DNA of 64,000 nucleotides from Hyphomicrobium_A sp964620915 (lineage in GTDB: Bacteria > Pseudomonadota > Alphaproteobacteria > Rhizobiales > Hyphomicrobiaceae): NCBI GenBank assembly GCA_964620915.1, contig CAZUKP010000008.1, forward strand, positions 4,840-68,839, written 5' to 3'. Under the pieces are notes generated by a model. That model was not told the origin of the DNA. It did not search any database and saw only the letters and a program-made list of their open reading frames with translations. Shown here piece after piece: positions 62,243 to 64,000 of this stretch. A program made the position numbers and the translations under genes. Position 1 is the first letter of the stretch, and every line of letters begins with the position of its first letter.

Positions 62243-63841
62243 CTACGAACTCACCTGCGACACCAAGGCCTTTGCATCCTTGCTGGGAAGCCGCGTCCTG
62301 ACGCCTAACCAAAACACCGGAAGCGAGAAGGCAGCAATGAGAACCAAATCGATGCCGTGGCTGATGAGGCCAAGGCCATTGCCGTAGTTGCCCACATACG
62401 AGAACGCGGTAAGGCCAACAACATAGATCCAGAACCAGACCGACTCGCGGACGTTCAATTGCCCCCAAGGATCTTTGCGGAGCAAACGAGTAACGGTCAA
62501 AGCCGCGACTCCGACAAGAACCAGCACAAACACCTTCCAGTTGGTCTCCCAGCCAGTCCAGTAAACCACGTATGCAGTCATCACAAAGCCGACTATCGAA
62601 AAAGGCAGCACTTGTGTCAGTCGGAACGGTCGTTCGTGGTCAGGAAGTTGATAGCGAAGCGCGGCTAGCGAAATTGGCCCGAACGCCAGTGAGAGAACAG
62701 CAGCGGAGCTGATAAGACCGACAAGTTCAGACCAAGCCGGGAACGGTAATAGCAACAAGAAACCCACAGCGAAATTAAACAGCAATGCCCATGCCGGAAC
62801 TCGAAAGCGGTTCAGGCGCATGAAGACTTTTGGGAAATGTCCGTTCGCGGCCATCGCATAGTTGATCCGCGACGTTGCGCCCATGAAGGCAATGCTGGTG
62901 CCAGACGGGGACAGAAAAGCGTCGAAATAGAGCACTGCCGCAAGCCACTGCATACCAAGTACCACGGCGAATGCAGCAAATGGCCCTGCCGCCGCGGTCT
63001 CCGAAATACGATTCCAGCCATCAACAAGGTGTTCCGGCGGAACGCCGCCAATGAATGCCACCTGCAGCAGCACGTATATGACCAGACTGATAACCACAGC
63101 TCCGATCATCGCCAGAGGAACGCTGCGTTGCGGGTCTGTGGCTTCGCCCGCCATGTCGATCGCCGTGCGGAAGCCAAGGAAAGAAAACACGATGCCGCCC
63201 CCCGATACCGCTGCGAACACGCCCGCGGCTCCGTTTGGGGCAAATCCGCCGTGGGCACTAAAGTTGTCGACTTGGAATCCCGCAATGATGATTGCGGCAG
63301 CCGCCAGCACGGGGATGACAAGTTTCCAAAACGTGATCGCAATGTTGGCCCGCGCCAGCCAGTGAACCCCAGCGAGGTTGAGCCCCGTGAACAGCGCCAG
63401 AAGTATCGCGGCCACCGCCACACCAGAAAGAGTCAAGACGCGGTCCCCAGCCTCGATGGTCGTGAGCCAAGGCAGGTAGTTGGTTGCATATTGCAGAATT
63501 GCGGTGACCTCGATCGGCGCCGTCGCCACGTAGGCGATCCAGCACAACCAGCCGACAAGGAAACCGCACAACGCGCCATGGGAGAAGTGCGGTTTGCGGG
63601 AAATTGCGCCCGCGAAAGGCAGCATCCCCCCAAGCTCTGCGTAGACGAGTGCCAACAGCAGTGCCACGCCACCGCCGATAAACCATGAAATGATGGCAGC
63701 CGGTCCGGCGATCTGAGCTGCATAAAGGGAGGCAAAGAGCCAACCCGAGCCAATGATACTGGTGATGCCCGTAAACAGCATGGCCACGGGGCCGACCCGA
63801 CGTCGCAGCGGGCCGTCCTGCCCCCCAACTTTCTGATTCAT
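62243..63841 (-). CDS. APC-superfamily amino-acid permease
   Basis: 532 residues from the ATG at 63841 (MNQKVGG), AAAGGG about 10 bases upstream; a GTG at 63865 is the alternative. Twelve or more membrane helices. The helix 1 motif SIIGSGWLFA and the Gly/Ser-rich segments (GGGVALLLALVYAELGG) are diagnostic of APC transporters. C-terminus is cytoplasmic (TRLPSKDAKALVSQ). Substrate, amino acid or polyamine, not deducible. No operon partner. Confidence 0.92.
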   Translation of the reverse strand: MNQKVGGQDGPLRRRVGPVAMLFTGITSIIGSGWLFASLYAAQIAGPAAIISWFIGGGVALLLALVYAELGGMLPFAGAISRKPHFSHGALCGFLVGWLCWIAYVATAPIEVTAILQYATNYLPWLTTIEAGDRVLTLSGVAVAAILLALFTGLNLAGVHWLARANIAITFWKLVIPVLAAAAIIIAGFQVDNFSAHGGFAPNGAAGVFAAVSGGGIVFSFLGFRTAIDMAGEATDPQRSVPLAMIGAVVISLVIYVLLQVAFIGGVPPEHLVDGWNRISETAAAGPFAAFAVVLGMQWLAAVLYFDAFLSPSGTSIAFMGATSRINYAMAANGHFPKVFMRLNRFRVPAWALLFNFAVGFLLLLPFPAWSELVGLISSAAVLSLAFGPISLAALRYQLPDHERPFRLTQVLPFSIVGFVMTAYVVYWTGWETNWKVFVLVLVGVAALTVTRLLRKDPWGQLNVRESVWFWIYVVGLTAFSYVGNYGNGLGLISHGIDLVLIAAFSLPVFWLGVRTRLPSKDAKALVSQVSS

Positions 63842-64000
63842 GGCTGTCCGTCCCTTTGACACCACCTTAGCACTCCCTCACCACTCTCGTTGCCAAAGTC
63901 CCCTTTCAAAGCTTACGACGCCACTGCGGGCTGATGCGGCCAATGTCTGTTTTTGGCCCATGTCTGCAACCACGTAAATGTCAGCTTCCAAGCGTTTAGC

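Overview
The window looks like the chromosome of an alphaproteobacterium of the order Hyphomicrobiales, possibly a Hyphomicrobium-type methylotroph or relative. The DNA is GC-rich. It carries the end of crotonyl-CoA carboxylase/reductase and a complete long-form methylsuccinyl-CoA dehydrogenase, both diagnostic of the ethylmalonyl-CoA pathway. It also has an RNase P RNA of bacterial type A, a zf-CHCC protein, DUF2852, an extensin-like lipoprotein and a RhlE helicase typical of that order. The genus is inference only. No tRNA, rRNA, CRISPR array, prophage or complete insertion sequence was seen.

Regions. 0-5.3 kb: ccr (cut by the window edge), a BrkB-like membrane protein, mcd and a short-chain dehydrogenase. 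5.3-8.1 kb: a stand-alone cyclic-nucleotide-binding protein divergent from a 739-residue four-helix membrane protein that I do not recognise. 8.1-9.9 kb: the housekeeping run nadD-rsfS-rlmH. 10-16 kb: a family 15 glycosidase, an FAD monooxygenase with a zf-CHCC partner, and an alpha/beta hydrolase. 16-24 kb: an extensin-like lipoprotein, a pair of small DUF1488-type genes, an orphan lpxD, cold-shock and RhlE proteins, and a penicillin-binding-protein-like serine hydrolase. 24-30 kb: an amidohydrolase remnant, an arylesterase, a flavodoxin, a macro-domain protein, and a secreted protein with a possible Cys/His peptidase centre. 30-41 kb is dominated by envelope and secreted proteins: a transglycosylase-like protein, a large acidic repeat protein, a LysM/Cys-rich protein, an SH3-LprI-MliC protein, a secretory lipase, a Tat-exported L,D-transpeptidase and a truncated autotransporter. 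41-46 kb: a complete autotransporter, a GlsB-type stress protein and a fasciclin protein. 46-51 kb: ada, then egtB-egtD for ergothioneine and a TetR regulator. 51-58.5 kb: small proteins, DUF2852, a pentapeptide-repeat protein, a fused 5-oxoprolinase, and a DjlA-like/amidase pair. 58.5-64 kb: a NodU-type carbamoyltransferase divergent from rnpB, an SGNH hydrolase whose 3' side carries a 24-bp copy of an internal rnpB segment, and an APC permease.

Common themes are C2 assimilation (ccr, mcd), remodelling of peptidoglycan and the outer envelope, and protection against alkylation and oxidation (ada, ergothioneine). I found no classical defence or biosynthetic system. The least-explained items are the 739-residue membrane protein, the 675-residue repeat protein with a lysozyme-like N-terminus, the 649-residue secreted protein, the passenger-only autotransporter, and the rnpB-derived repeat flanking a single SGNH gene.
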